The notes beneath the pieces were generated by a model. That model had not been told where the DNA came from, made no database searches, and saw only the letters and a program-made list of their open reading frames with translations. Shown piece after piece: positions 33,549-42,035 of a DNA stretch of 64,000 bases. Position numbers and translations under genes: made by a program. Position 1 is the stretch's first letter, and each line of letters begins with the position of its first letter. The stretch spans positions 38,102 to 102,101 of the forward strand of contig JACJWW010000007.1 of NCBI GenBank assembly GCA_020636935.1, in the 5' to 3' direction. This DNA is from Nocardioidaceae bacterium. GTDB lineage: Bacteria; Actinomycetota; Actinomycetes; Propionibacteriales; Nocardioidaceae.

Positions 33549-34212
33549 GTTCGTTGACCCCTACCTCGACCCCGAGACCGGACTCCTCCGAAACCTCGTC
33601 GGAGCACGAGACCACGCCACCCTAGTTGCGGCTGAAGGGGCACTGGTTTTTGCCCGCGCTATCCAACTCCTCGACCAACCTCCTGAGTCGACCAGTGATC
33701 TGAGCGAGTTGCGAGCGATTCACCTGTTCCTTTTCCAAGATCTCTTCGGCTGGGCTGGACAGATCAGGGTCGTCGATATTCGCAAGAAGGCCGAAGCCTC
33801 CCAATTCTTCCTACCCGTATCGATCATCGAGCGAGCAGCCGAGTTTGCCGCTGGGGAACTGCGCAACGACGATGAACTCCGTGGGATGAGACGCGACCAG
33901 TTTGTGGAGCGTCTTGCCTACCACTACGACTCGTTCAACTACATCCATCCATTCCGCGAAGGCAACGGTCGCGCCCAACGGGTGTTCTGGAGCCGCATCG
34001 CGCGAGACGCCGGGTGGCAACTGGACTGGCGACCTGTCCAGGGAGCCATCAACGACGAGGCATCGCGAGCAGCCCACGAGGACAATAACCTCCAGCCCTT
34101 GCGCGAAATGTTTGACATCGTGGTCACCGAAGCGGTCGCACCAGTCGATTACGGCTCAGCGTGGCGTGAAAACGAGCGTGAACGACTCCGGGTCAATCAT
34201 CCCGGGGAATAG
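33535..34212 (+). CDS. Fic-domain AMP-transferase toxin (VbhT-like)
   Basis: A 225-residue protein with the Fic core IHPFREGNGRAQRVFW, matching HPFx(D/E)GN(G/K)R including the catalytic His and the Mg-binding Glu. The preceding FLFQDLFGWAGQIRVVDIRK is the usual Fic flap region. Such enzymes AMPylate target proteins (gyrase and topoisomerase IV in known VbhT/FicT systems). The antitoxin is the overlapping upstream gene. There is no transfer (BID) domain. Confidence 0.9.
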   Translation: MASTEFVDPYLDPETGLLRNLVGARDHATLVAAEGALVFARAIQLLDQPPESTSDLSELRAIHLFLFQDLFGWAGQIRVVDIRKKAEASQFFLPVSIIERAAEFAAGELRNDDELRGMRRDQFVERLAYHYDSFNYIHPFREGNGRAQRVFWSRIARDAGWQLDWRPVQGAINDEASRAAHEDNNLQPLREMFDIVVTEAVAPVDYGSAWRENERERLRVNHPGE

Positions 34213-34298
34213 TGCGACGGGGAGAGGTAGCCATTGTCGACAAGGACAAGAGTTGCCCGGCGCCACGACAACCATGTCACTGACGATGAATATCGGGT

Positions 34299-34310
34299 TA
34301 TGGTGCCGGG
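34299..34310 (+). promoter_or_regulatory. Leaderless-type -10 box of the GNAT gene
   Basis: TATGGT at 34299-34304, 6 bases, GTG 34311. This favours GTG over the ATG two codons later. Confidence 0.5.
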
Positions 34311-35165
34311 GTGACCATGACGGCGGGGACTTCAGCAGACGTGCGCGTGCTGAGCGCCCGTGACCTGACCGCCGTAGCCAAGCTGCTCGGTCGGCGTCCG
34401 GTGGAGAATGTCTTCGTCGACTATCGCTGCCGGGTCACGCAGCTGGACCCCAGATGGCTGGGCGGTGAGGTCTGGGGCTATTTCAACGATGGGGAGCTCA
34501 CCTCGATCTTGCATGTCGGAGCCAATGTCACCCCGATCGAAACCACCCCAGCAGCAGCCGCCGCCTTCGCCCAACGACTGCGCGACAAGCCAGCGAGTTC
34601 GATGGCCCTGGTCGGCAGCCAACACATGGTGACGCCGATGTGGGAGCTGTTGCGTCAGACCTGGCCCGCACCCCGGTTGGAGCGCTGGGCGCAACCGCAC
34701 TACACGATCGCGCGGGTGCCGGAAGTGGCGCCGGACCCCGGCGTACGCCTCACCCGAAGCGCTGAGTTTGAGACCATCTATCCGGCGTGTGTAGACATGC
34801 ACACCGAAGAGTTGGGGGTCTCGCCCGAGCGCGATGGGGGGCGACCGGCGTATCGAGCCAGGGTGCGCCAACTGATCTCGTCTGGCTGGTCGTTCTCCCG
34901 CATCGAGCAGGGGAGGGTAATCTTCAAGGCCGAGGTGGCGTGCGCGACCCAGGACGCCTGCCAGATACAGGGGGTGTACGTCGATCCGGCCTATCGTGGG
35001 CGCGGCCTGGCCGCGGCGGGGATGGCGGCCGTCGTACGCCTGTGTCTGGAGCGGATCGCCCCGCAGGTGGGGCTATTTGCCAATGCCCACAATGAGCCGG
35101 CGTTGCGCACGTATGAGCGGGTCGGTTTTGAGCGCACCGACACCTTCGCCAGCATCTTGTATTGA
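34311..35165 (+). CDS. DUF4081-GNAT acetyltransferase
   Basis: A 284-residue protein. The N-terminal half (RRPVENVFVDYRCRV, WGYFNDGELTSILHVGAN) is the DUF4081 module. The C-terminal half is a GNAT fold with the acetyl-CoA site VYVDPAYRGRGLAAAGMAAV and ALRTYERVGFERTDTF. Its position between ispG and proS matches the mycobacterial GNAT next to gcpE. The substrate is unknown. Confidence 0.87.
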   Translation: MTMTAGTSADVRVLSARDLTAVAKLLGRRPVENVFVDYRCRVTQLDPRWLGGEVWGYFNDGELTSILHVGANVTPIETTPAAAAAFAQRLRDKPASSMALVGSQHMVTPMWELLRQTWPAPRLERWAQPHYTIARVPEVAPDPGVRLTRSAEFETIYPACVDMHTEELGVSPERDGGRPAYRARVRQLISSGWSFSRIEQGRVIFKAEVACATQDACQIQGVYVDPAYRGRGLAAAGMAAVVRLCLERIAPQVGLFANAHNEPALRTYERVGFERTDTFASILY

Positions 35166-35216
35166 CCTGGGCTGCCCTAGGGGTCTGCTGGTTGGGAGCT
35201 CGGCGCGGTGAGTGCA

Positions 35217-35229
35217 TATCCTTGCCCGC
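35217..35229 (+). promoter_or_regulatory. Leaderless-type -10 box of proS
   Basis: TATCCT at 35217-35222, 7 bases, ATG 35230. Confidence 0.5.
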
Positions 35230-36999
35230 ATGATGATGCGTCTGTCCAACCTGTTTGTGCGCACCCTGCGTGACGACCCCGCCGACGCGGAGGTGCCCAG
35301 CCACAAACTGCTGGTGCGTGCGGGCTACATCCGCCGGGCCGCTCCGGGCATCTACACCTGGCTGCCTTTGGGTTTGCGGGTGCTGCGCAAGGTGGAGGCG
35401 ATCATCCGCGACGAGATGGACGCGATCGGCGCCCAAGAGGTGTCCTTCCCGGCGCTGCTGCCACGTGAGCCTTATGAGGCCACCGGGCGGTGGGCGGAGT
35501 ACGGCGATGGGCTCTTCAGGCTCAAAGACCGCAAGGACGGCGACTATCTGCTCGGGCCCACCCACGAGGAGATGTTCACCCTGCTGGTGAAGGATCTCTA
35601 CAGCTCCTACAAGGATCTGCCGCTCTCGCTCTATCAGATCCAGACCAAATATCGCGACGAGGCTCGGCCCCGCGCGGGCCTGTTGCGCGGGCGCGAGTTT
35701 GTGATGAAGGACAGCTATTCCTTCGACATCGACGCGGCTGGTCTGGAGGCGTCATACCAGGCTCACCGTGAGGCCTATATCAAGATCTTCGACCGGCTCG
35801 GCTTCGACTACGTGATCGTGCAGGCGATGAGCGGGGCGATGGGCGGCTCTAAGTCTGAGGAGTTCTTGGCCAAGGCCGATGTCGGTGAAGACACCTATGT
35901 GCGCTGCACGGTCTGTGACTATGCAGCCAATGTCGAGGCGGTCTCGGTGCCGCTCCAGACCCCGATTGCGTACGCCGATCTGCCCGCCGCGAGCGTGGTC
36001 GACACCCCCGACACCCCGACGATCGAGACCCTCGTCGACCTGCTCAACGAGCGCTTCGCCAAGGCCGACGACCAGTGGACTGCGGCAGACACCTTGAAGA
36101 ATGTGGTCTTCTCGGTGAGCTATCCCGACGGCAGCCAAGAAGCCTTGGCGATCGGCCTGCCCGGTGATCGCGAGGTCGACCCCAAGCGTCTGGAGGCCTA
36201 TCTGGGGGAAGGCGCCGTCTTCGAGCCCTTCACCGATGCTGACTTCGCCAAGCGTCCGTCCCTGGCCAAGGGCTATATCGGCCCCGGCGCCCTGGGAGAG
36301 GCCAAGGCCGCCAAGGTGCGCTATCTGCTCGACCCGCGAGTGGTTGAGGGCAGCAGTTGGGTGACCGGCGCCGACGAGCTCGGCAAGCACGTGACCGGAC
36401 TCGTGGCCGGACGCGACTTCACCGCAGACGGACTGATCGAGGTCGCCGAAGTGCGCGACGGCGACCCCTGCCCCAATGGCGATGGGGTCTTGGAGACCGC
36501 ACGCGGCATCGAGATGGGCCACATCTTCCAGCTCGGCCAAAAGTACGCCGAAGCCCTCGGCCTGCAAGTGCTCGACGTCAACGGCAAGCTGGTCACCGTG
36601 ACGATGGGCTCCTATGGTATCGGCCCCTCCCGCGCGGTCGCTGCGATCGCCGAAAACACGATCGACGAGCTCGGCCTGTGCTGGCCGCGCGAGGTAGCGC
36701 CCGCAGACGTGCACGTGGTTGCAGCCGGCAAGGACGAGGCCGTGCTCAAGGCGGCCGAGGAGTTGTCGAGCCAGCTCGACGGCCTCGGGTTGAGCGTGAT
36801 CTTCGATGACCGGCCCAAGGTGAGCCCCGGGGTGAAGTTCAAGGACGCCGAGCTGCTCGGCGTACCCACCATTGTGACGGTGGGTCGGGGCCTTGCCGAC
36901 GGCGAGATCGAGGTCAAGGATCGCGCCACCGGTGAGCGTCGCAACCTGGCGGTCGACACCGCTGCAGAGCAGATCCGCGAGATCGTCACCGCGTCTTGA
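35230..36999 (+). CDS. proS: Prolyl-tRNA synthetase
   Basis: A 589-residue bacterial-type class II synthetase. Motif 2 and neighbours are in YRDEARPRAGLLRGREFVMK; motif 3 is GSYGIGPSRAVAAIAE. Between motifs 2 and 3 is the roughly 180-residue editing insertion. The C-terminal anticodon-binding domain includes DDRPKVSPGVKFKDAELLG. ATG 35230 begins MMMRLSNLFVRTLRDDP; a GTG at 35212 is less likely because of the -10 spacing. Confidence 0.96.
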   Translation: MMMRLSNLFVRTLRDDPADAEVPSHKLLVRAGYIRRAAPGIYTWLPLGLRVLRKVEAIIRDEMDAIGAQEVSFPALLPREPYEATGRWAEYGDGLFRLKDRKDGDYLLGPTHEEMFTLLVKDLYSSYKDLPLSLYQIQTKYRDEARPRAGLLRGREFVMKDSYSFDIDAAGLEASYQAHREAYIKIFDRLGFDYVIVQAMSGAMGGSKSEEFLAKADVGEDTYVRCTVCDYAANVEAVSVPLQTPIAYADLPAASVVDTPDTPTIETLVDLLNERFAKADDQWTAADTLKNVVFSVSYPDGSQEALAIGLPGDREVDPKRLEAYLGEGAVFEPFTDADFAKRPSLAKGYIGPGALGEAKAAKVRYLLDPRVVEGSSWVTGADELGKHVTGLVAGRDFTADGLIEVAEVRDGDPCPNGDGVLETARGIEMGHIFQLGQKYAEALGLQVLDVNGKLVTVTMGSYGIGPSRAVAAIAENTIDELGLCWPREVAPADVHVVAAGKDEAVLKAAEELSSQLDGLGLSVIFDDRPKVSPGVKFKDAELLGVPTIVTVGRGLADGEIEVKDRATGERRNLAVDTAAEQIREIVTAS

Positions 37000-38219
37000 T
37001 CACGCAGGCGGCGGCCCAGCGTCGTACGGTCGGGGTGCTGGTCGGCAGCCAAGTGCTGGGCGGCACCGGGCTGGCGGCCGGGATCGCGGTCGGGTCGCTG
37101 CTCGCCGCGCAACTGTCTGGCTCCGACGCGCTCTCGGGGCTGGGCGGCACCGTGCAGGTGTTGGGCGCAGCGGTCGCTGCCGTGCCGATCGCCTCGGTCA
37201 CCTCAAAGCTGGGGCGCCGCTATGGCCTCGTGCTCGGCTATCTCGTGGGCGCGATCGGGGCTGCGGTCGTGGTCACCGCGGGCATCGTCGAGTCGTTTGC
37301 TCTGCTGCTGGTGGGTTGCGCCTTGCTCGGCGCGGGCACGGCCTCCTCGTCAGCCTCGCGCTATGCCGCAGCCGACCTGGCCACCGCGCAACATCGTGGC
37401 CGCGACCTGTCGATCGTCGTGTGGGCCACCACGATCGGCTCGGTGATCGGGCCGAACGTGTTGACCTTCAGCCCCGCTCTGGCCAAGGCCTTGCGGATCC
37501 CGACCCTGACCGCGCCACTCGCACTGTCGCTGCTGTGCTTCATCTTGGCCAGCGTGCTGCTGTGGACGCTGCTTCGGCCCGACCCGCTGCTGATGGCCCG
37601 CGACCTCAGCGAAGACGGTGTAGGCGCAACGGTCAGCGGCTCGGTGTGGGCCGGATTCGCGATGATCAAGGCCTCACCGCAAGCGCTGACCGGTGTGATC
37701 ACGATGGCGATCGGGCACGCCGTGATGGTCGGGCAGATGGTGATGACGCCCATCCACATGAACCACGGCGGCGCCTCCCTGGAGATCATCGGGCTGGTGA
37801 TCAGCCTGCACATCCTCGGCATGTACGGCGCTTCGCCCCTGATCGGGATGGCCGTCGACCGAGTCGGCGCCAAGGCAGTCGGATTGATCGGGATCGCCAC
37901 TCAAGTGCTCGCCGGGGGACTGGCCGCCTCAACTCACCAAGGGCAGAGCTGGGCGCTCACCGCAAGCCTGATCCTGCTCGGCCTCGGCTGGGCCGCGACC
38001 TTCATCAGCGGCTCCACGATGCTCGTGGCGGCGATCTCCGTCGTACACCGCCCTGCAGCGCAAGGCAGCGCCGACCTCGTCATGGGCCTCGCGGCCGCAG
38101 GGGCCGGGGCGCTGGCCGGGGTCGTCGTACAGTTTTGGGGCTTTGGGCAGCTTGGCCTGCTTGCTGGGGCGTTGTGTGTTGTGAGTGCCTTGCGGTTGGT
38201 GTTTGCGCGGGGTCAATGA
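36996..38219 (+). CDS. MFS transporter
   Basis: A 407-residue membrane protein with about twelve hydrophobic segments. Loop 2-3 carries SKLGRRYGLVLGY, the MFS motif A variant. The TTG start overlaps the proS stop (TTGA), so it is translated with proS. The substrate cannot be deduced; the second half contains several Met/His residues (MVMTPIHMNHGG). Confidence 0.85.
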   Translation: MITQAAAQRRTVGVLVGSQVLGGTGLAAGIAVGSLLAAQLSGSDALSGLGGTVQVLGAAVAAVPIASVTSKLGRRYGLVLGYLVGAIGAAVVVTAGIVESFALLLVGCALLGAGTASSSASRYAAADLATAQHRGRDLSIVVWATTIGSVIGPNVLTFSPALAKALRIPTLTAPLALSLLCFILASVLLWTLLRPDPLLMARDLSEDGVGATVSGSVWAGFAMIKASPQALTGVITMAIGHAVMVGQMVMTPIHMNHGGASLEIIGLVISLHILGMYGASPLIGMAVDRVGAKAVGLIGIATQVLAGGLAASTHQGQSWALTASLILLGLGWAATFISGSTMLVAAISVVHRPAAQGSADLVMGLAAAGAGALAGVVVQFWGFGQLGLLAGALCVVSALRLVFARGQ

Positions 38220-38276
38220 GTGCGTTGCGTATCCACAACGACCGCCTGGAATCTCGCCGCCGCGATGCAACGACGG

Positions 38277-38289
38277 TAAACTCAGATAC
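38277..38289 (+). promoter_or_regulatory. Leaderless-type -10 box of the second PIN module
   Basis: TAAACT at 38277-38282, 7 bases, ATG 38290. Confidence 0.5.
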
Positions 38290-38526
38290 ATGTCTGAAGC
38301 GCGAGAGGAGCTCATCCACCTGATCGGTGAGCTTTCAGAAGCCGAGGTAAACACCTTGCTCTCGACCGCTCGTGCGCTTGATCTAAGCAAGGTCAGAAGC
38401 GAGAGCTCTTGGCCCCCGGCCTTCTTTGGCAGCATCAAGCATGCAGCCAACGGGCGCACTGATAACGCCAGGAGTGCAGACGACTTCCTTGCTGAGACTG
38501 GGTTTGGCCAGGACTACCGCGGATGA
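38290..38526 (+). CDS. Putative antitoxin of a PIN module
   Basis: A 78-residue protein: EELIHLIGELSEAEVNTLLS in the N-terminal helices and DDFLAETGFGQDY at the C-terminus, a tail type that wraps PIN toxins. No HTH or RHH motif is obvious, so it is not a typical VapB. Assignment rests on size, the four-base overlap with the PIN gene and its own promoter. Confidence 0.65.
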   Translation: MSEAREELIHLIGELSEAEVNTLLSTARALDLSKVRSESSWPPAFFGSIKHAANGRTDNARSADDFLAETGFGQDYRG

Positions 38527-38942
38527 TCTTGGTGGATTCAGGTCCCCTGATCGCTGCGGCAATCTCGAATGATCGTGATCATCGTCGGTGCGTAGATATG
38601 TTTACTGCGCTGCATCTCAACTCAGAGAACCTTCTCGTGCCCCAAACAGTGGTCGCCGAAGTTGCCTACGCTATTCAGAAGTTGGGTGGCACAGATCAAG
38701 AACTGCTCTTTCTTAGGGCCTTTGCTGAAGGTGATCTGATCTTGGTTGACCTAGTTCCTTCGGATCTCACTAGGATCATGGAACTCGTCGATACATATCG
38801 TGACTTCCCTCTTGGCACGACCGATGCTTCAGTGATCGCCATAGCCGAACGCCTCAACGTCGCAGAGGTGGCAACGCTCGATCACCGGCATTTCCCGAAT
38901 GTGCAACCGCGCCATACTGACTACCTCCACCTTTTGCCCTAG
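38523..38942 (+). CDS. PIN-domain toxin
   Basis: A 139-residue PIN protein with acidic residues in ILVDSGPLIAAAISNDRDH, VVAEVAYAIQKLGG and PLGTTDASVIAIAERL, then VATLDHRHFPNV. The gene is noticeably richer in A and T than proS and the MFS gene before it, suggesting recent acquisition. It overlaps its putative antitoxin by four bases. Confidence 0.85.
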   Translation: MILVDSGPLIAAAISNDRDHRRCVDMFTALHLNSENLLVPQTVVAEVAYAIQKLGGTDQELLFLRAFAEGDLILVDLVPSDLTRIMELVDTYRDFPLGTTDASVIAIAERLNVAEVATLDHRHFPNVQPRHTDYLHLLP

Positions 38943-39028
38943 CCGGGACTTGAGCGTGAGCCTTCAAGACGCGCAGCGTGGATTTGCAATCGCGCCACAG
39001 CCACGCGTTCATAGGCAGCCCCCGGTAG

Positions 39029-39469
39029 CTACCCGGCCTTGACCCCAGGCAGGTCCTGGGGTGCCACGCCGTACGCGATCTCGCGCATCGCACCTTCGCG
39101 CAGGGCGGTGATCGCCCAGACGCGTTGCTCCATGGTGGTGTTGGCGATCAGGGCGCCATAGCGCAGGGTCATCCGCTTCTCGAGTTTCACCGCCGTACGA
39201 CGGATCCCAGATGGCGTGTCCACCGGGCCGGGCGGGTCGTAGGCGACCGCTGAGGCGACCGGAGTGTCGCCGGCTGCGGCGATCATCTGGCTGAGGTCGT
39301 CACGATTGCGGCGATGGTCGGCGAATGAGGCCGAGAGCAGGTCAAATAGCGCGGGCTGCTCGCGCTCGGAGACGCGGGCGCCGAGCAGGCCAAAGAGATA
39401 GACGGCCGCGTGCTCATCGGCCAGGGCCTCCTGCATGGCCTGGATGCCAGGCACCTTCGGGTCGCTCAC
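39029..39469 (-). CDS. Ferritin-like DUF4439 protein
   Basis: A 146-residue helical protein: MQEALADEHAAVYLFGLLGA with the first Glu/His pair and later ASFADHRRNRDDLSQMI, a four-helix ferritin-like arrangement. This actinobacterial family has no proven function. It overlaps the upstream lipoprotein gene by four bases, and the two form a unit divergent from rimP, as in mycobacteria. Confidence 0.82.
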   Translation of the reverse strand: MSDPKVPGIQAMQEALADEHAAVYLFGLLGARVSEREQPALFDLLSASFADHRRNRDDLSQMIAAAGDTPVASAVAYDPPGPVDTPSGIRRTAVKLEKRMTLRYGALIANTTMEQRVWAITALREGAMREIAYGVAPQDLPGVKAG

Positions 39470-39969
39470 GGTTTGCCCCCTTGGGTGGGTGCCAAGTCAG
39501 GCAGACGCTGATGGATCGCCGCCGACATGCTGGCCAACACGCGTGCCCACTGCCCAGAGTCCGACTCAGCGGCCAGCCCGGCCAGCAGCGTCGCGAGTTG
39601 GGTCTCGGCGGTGTGCAGCGCAGCCAGCGCCCCCGCCCGGCCGGGGGGTACGACGGGCACGTCCGGCGAGGCGGCCCCCGACTCGCCCTGGTCCAAGATC
39701 GACAGGTGGGCGTCGTGCATGGCTGCGATCGGGTTGAGCAGTACGGCGAGCCCGGGGCGGGCGGTGCTGGTGGCGCTCACCGCAGCCAGCGTCTGGGCGA
39801 CCGCGTCACGCGCCTTGACTGCTGCCTGCTCGTCGACGCTGAGCTCGGCTGGCTCATTGTCGCCCACCGGTGAGCCGGAGGCGCAGGCGGCCAGCAGGCT
39901 GGCGGCGCCGATGGCTGCTGCCCCCAGCAGCGTCGTACGACGGGTCAGCGGCGGGTCGTGGAGGAGCAC
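39466..39969 (-). CDS. Lipoprotein with Tat-like signal
   Basis: A 167-residue protein. The N-terminus has LTRRTTLLGAAAIGAASLLA, a twin-arginine hydrophobic signal followed by the lipobox LLAAC. The rest is Ala-rich and helical (DEQAAVKARDAVAQTLAAV), resembling a second ferritin-like bundle. It is probably exported, lipidated and partnered with the DUF4439 protein. Confidence 0.8.
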   Translation of the reverse strand: MLLHDPPLTRRTTLLGAAAIGAASLLAACASGSPVGDNEPAELSVDEQAAVKARDAVAQTLAAVSATSTARPGLAVLLNPIAAMHDAHLSILDQGESGAASPDVPVVPPGRAGALAALHTAETQLATLLAGLAAESDSGQWARVLASMSAAIHQRLPDLAPTQGGKP

Positions 39970-40082
39970 ACCCGCATCCTAGGCAACGGCTCGGTCGAGA
40001 CTCGTGACGGTGGGTGTGTGGCTTTTCGGGGCGGGTTCGCTACGGTTGGGTCACCACAACAGCACACTGGAGGTCATCGGTC

Positions 40083-40559
40083 GTGAACCAATCAGACACT
40101 CGCGATGCTCTCTTCGGGCTCTTCGAGGAGCCTTTGGCGTCTTTGGGCCTTGATCTTGAAGCCATCGAGCTCTCCAAGGCAGGCAAGCGCAGCGTGCTCA
40201 GAGTGGCCGTCGACCAAGACGGCGGAGTCACTCTCGACGATGTGGCCGATGCGACCAAGAAGATCTCCGAGTTGCTCGACTCCAGCGACGTGATGGGCAA
40301 CACCCCCTACACCCTTGAGGTGTCTTCACCGGGGGTCGGTCGTCCGCTCACCCTGCCCCGGCATTGGCGGCGCAATCAGGGCAAGTTGGTCAAGGTGGTG
40401 TTGAGCGACGGCGAGAGCATCGAAGGCCGGATCACCTCAAGCGATGACACCGAGGCCATCCTCGAGATAGATGCCGAGCAGCGCTCGGTCGCCTTTGCCG
40501 AAGTCAAGCGAGCCAAGGTGCAAGTGGAGTTCAAGAAGAGTCAAGGGGAGGACGCCTGA
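40083..40559 (+). CDS. rimP: Ribosome maturation factor RimP
   Basis: RimP is needed for 30S assembly. The 158-residue protein has LGLDLEAIELSKAGKRSVLR, the N-domain, and YTLEVSSPGVGRPL, the signature. GTG 40083 is preceded by CTGGAGGTC. Its stop overlaps the nusA ATG, giving the universal rimP-nusA pair. Confidence 0.95.
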   Translation: MNQSDTRDALFGLFEEPLASLGLDLEAIELSKAGKRSVLRVAVDQDGGVTLDDVADATKKISELLDSSDVMGNTPYTLEVSSPGVGRPLTLPRHWRRNQGKLVKVVLSDGESIEGRITSSDDTEAILEIDAEQRSVAFAEVKRAKVQVEFKKSQGEDA

Positions 40560-41545
40560 TGGATATCGACATGAGCATCCTGCGTGCATTGGTGCAGGAG
40601 CGTGAGGTGTCGCTCGACACGATGGTCGAGGCGGTCGAGCAGGCCCTGTTGACCGCCTATCACAAGGAGCCCGGCTCCCACGAGCACGCGCGAGTCAATC
40701 TCGACCGCAAGACCGGCCACGTCACGGTGCTGGTCAAGGAGTTCGACGAAGAGGGCAAGCCGGTGGGGGAGTACGACGACACTCCCGACGACTTCGGGCG
40801 CATCGCCGCCACCACGGCCAAGCAGATCATGCTGCAGCGGCTGCAGGAGGCCGAAGACGACCGCAAGTTTGGTGAGTTCTCCGGCCGTGAGGGCGATCTC
40901 GTCTCGGGCGTGATCCAGCAGGGTCGCGACCCCCACGACGTGATGGTCGACCTCGGCACCCTCGAGGCGCTGCTGCCCGCCGGCGACCAGGTGCCCGGTG
41001 AAGACTATTCACACGGCACCCGCATCAAGTGCTTGGTGGTGAGCGTACGCCGAGGCTTCCGCGGCCCTCAGGTGCTGCTCTCGCGCACCCACCCAGACCT
41101 GGTCCGCAAACTCTTCGCACTCGAAGTGCCCGAGATCGGTGACGGCACCGTCGACATCGTCGCGGTCGCCCGCGAGGCCGGCCACCGCACCAAGATCGCC
41201 GTACGCAGCAATGTGGAGGGCGTCAACGCCAAGGGCGCCTGCATTGGTCCGATGGGCCAGCGGGTCCGCAATGTGATGAACGAGCTGCACGGCGAGAAGA
41301 TCGACATCGTCGACTATTCCGAAGACCCCGCCGAATTCGTCGGCCACGCGCTGAGCCCAGCCCGGGTCAGCAGCGTCGAGGTGGTCAGCTTGGCCGATCG
41401 GGCCGCGCGGGTCGTCGTACCCGACTTCCAGCTGTCGCTCGCGATCGGCAAGGAAGGCCAAAATGCGCGGCTGGCGGCCCGATTGACTGGTTGGCGCATC
41501 GACATTCGCTCCGACGAGGCCCCCGACCAGCCGCCCACGCGCTGA
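40559..41545 (+). CDS. nusA: Transcription factor NusA
   Basis: NusA modulates pausing, termination and antitermination. The 328-residue protein has the N-terminal RNAP-binding domain (ILRALVQEREVSLDTMVEAV), S1 (LVSGVIQQGRDPHDVMVDLG) and two KH domains (GACIGPMGQRVRNVMNEL and LAIGKEGQNARLAARL). It lacks the acidic repeats of E. coli NusA, as usual in actinobacteria. Confidence 0.96.
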   Translation: MDIDMSILRALVQEREVSLDTMVEAVEQALLTAYHKEPGSHEHARVNLDRKTGHVTVLVKEFDEEGKPVGEYDDTPDDFGRIAATTAKQIMLQRLQEAEDDRKFGEFSGREGDLVSGVIQQGRDPHDVMVDLGTLEALLPAGDQVPGEDYSHGTRIKCLVVSVRRGFRGPQVLLSRTHPDLVRKLFALEVPEIGDGTVDIVAVAREAGHRTKIAVRSNVEGVNAKGACIGPMGQRVRNVMNELHGEKIDIVDYSEDPAEFVGHALSPARVSSVEVVSLADRAARVVVPDFQLSLAIGKEGQNARLAARLTGWRIDIRSDEAPDQPPTR

Positions 41546-41583
41546 GTTGGGGCGCCAGTTCGGAGAATCTGGGCTCGAAGGGC

Positions 41584-41597
41584 TAGACTCACCGACG
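41584..41597 (+). promoter_or_regulatory. Leaderless-type -10 box before ylxR
   Basis: TAGACT at 41584-41589, 8 bases, GTG 41598. It could give a separate ylxR-infB transcript within the nusA operon. Confidence 0.45.
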
Positions 41598-41918
41598 GTG
41601 GTGGCGCCCGTTGAAGCTGAGCAGTCTGAGTCTGGCCAGATTGGCCCAATCCGGACCTGCATCGGTTGCCGCGAGCGACACCCCAAGCGTGAGTTGTTGC
41701 GACTGGTTACCCGATTTGACGCCGACCTCTCCCAGTGGGTGGTCGCGCCTGATCTGCAAGCCAGTGCTCCCGGGCGCGGCGCGCATCTGCACCCAACCCA
41801 GGAGTGTCTCGAGCTCGCCAAGCGGCGACGTGCATTCGACCGAGCACTGCGGCATGATGCCCAAGTGCGCGGCGGCCCGTTGAGCCTGGCTGTTCTTGAC
41901 CAATACTTCGCGCACTGA
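41598..41918 (+). CDS. ylxR: YlxR (DUF448) RNA-binding/nucleoid protein
   Basis: A 106-residue YlxR-family protein with IRTCIGCRERHPKRELLRLV and GRGAHLHPTQECLELAKRRR, the hallmark blocks. It is always found between nusA and infB. Reported roles include regulation of many genes and RNase P modulation. GTG 41598 is chosen for its -10 spacing. Confidence 0.92.
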   Translation: MVAPVEAEQSESGQIGPIRTCIGCRERHPKRELLRLVTRFDADLSQWVVAPDLQASAPGRGAHLHPTQECLELAKRRRAFDRALRHDAQVRGGPLSLAVLDQYFAH

Positions 41919-42008
41919 CCGTGAGACCTAGAGATTTGGAGCACCTGCTCATGAGCCTGCGATGAGTACTTCGCGATGAGCATGCACGTCAACTAACGGT
42001 CCGTGGCC

Positions 42009-42031
42009 CCTCCTGGCTGCGGTCCAGGAGG
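42009..42031 (+). promoter_or_regulatory. Hairpin burying the infB ribosome binding site
   Basis: CCTCCTGG (42009-42016), loop CTGCGGT, CCAGGAGG (42024-42031) form a perfect 8-bp stem. The right arm is the SD of infB (GTG 42036). Folded mRNA would hide the SD. Confidence 0.75.
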
Positions 42032-42035
42032 AAAA

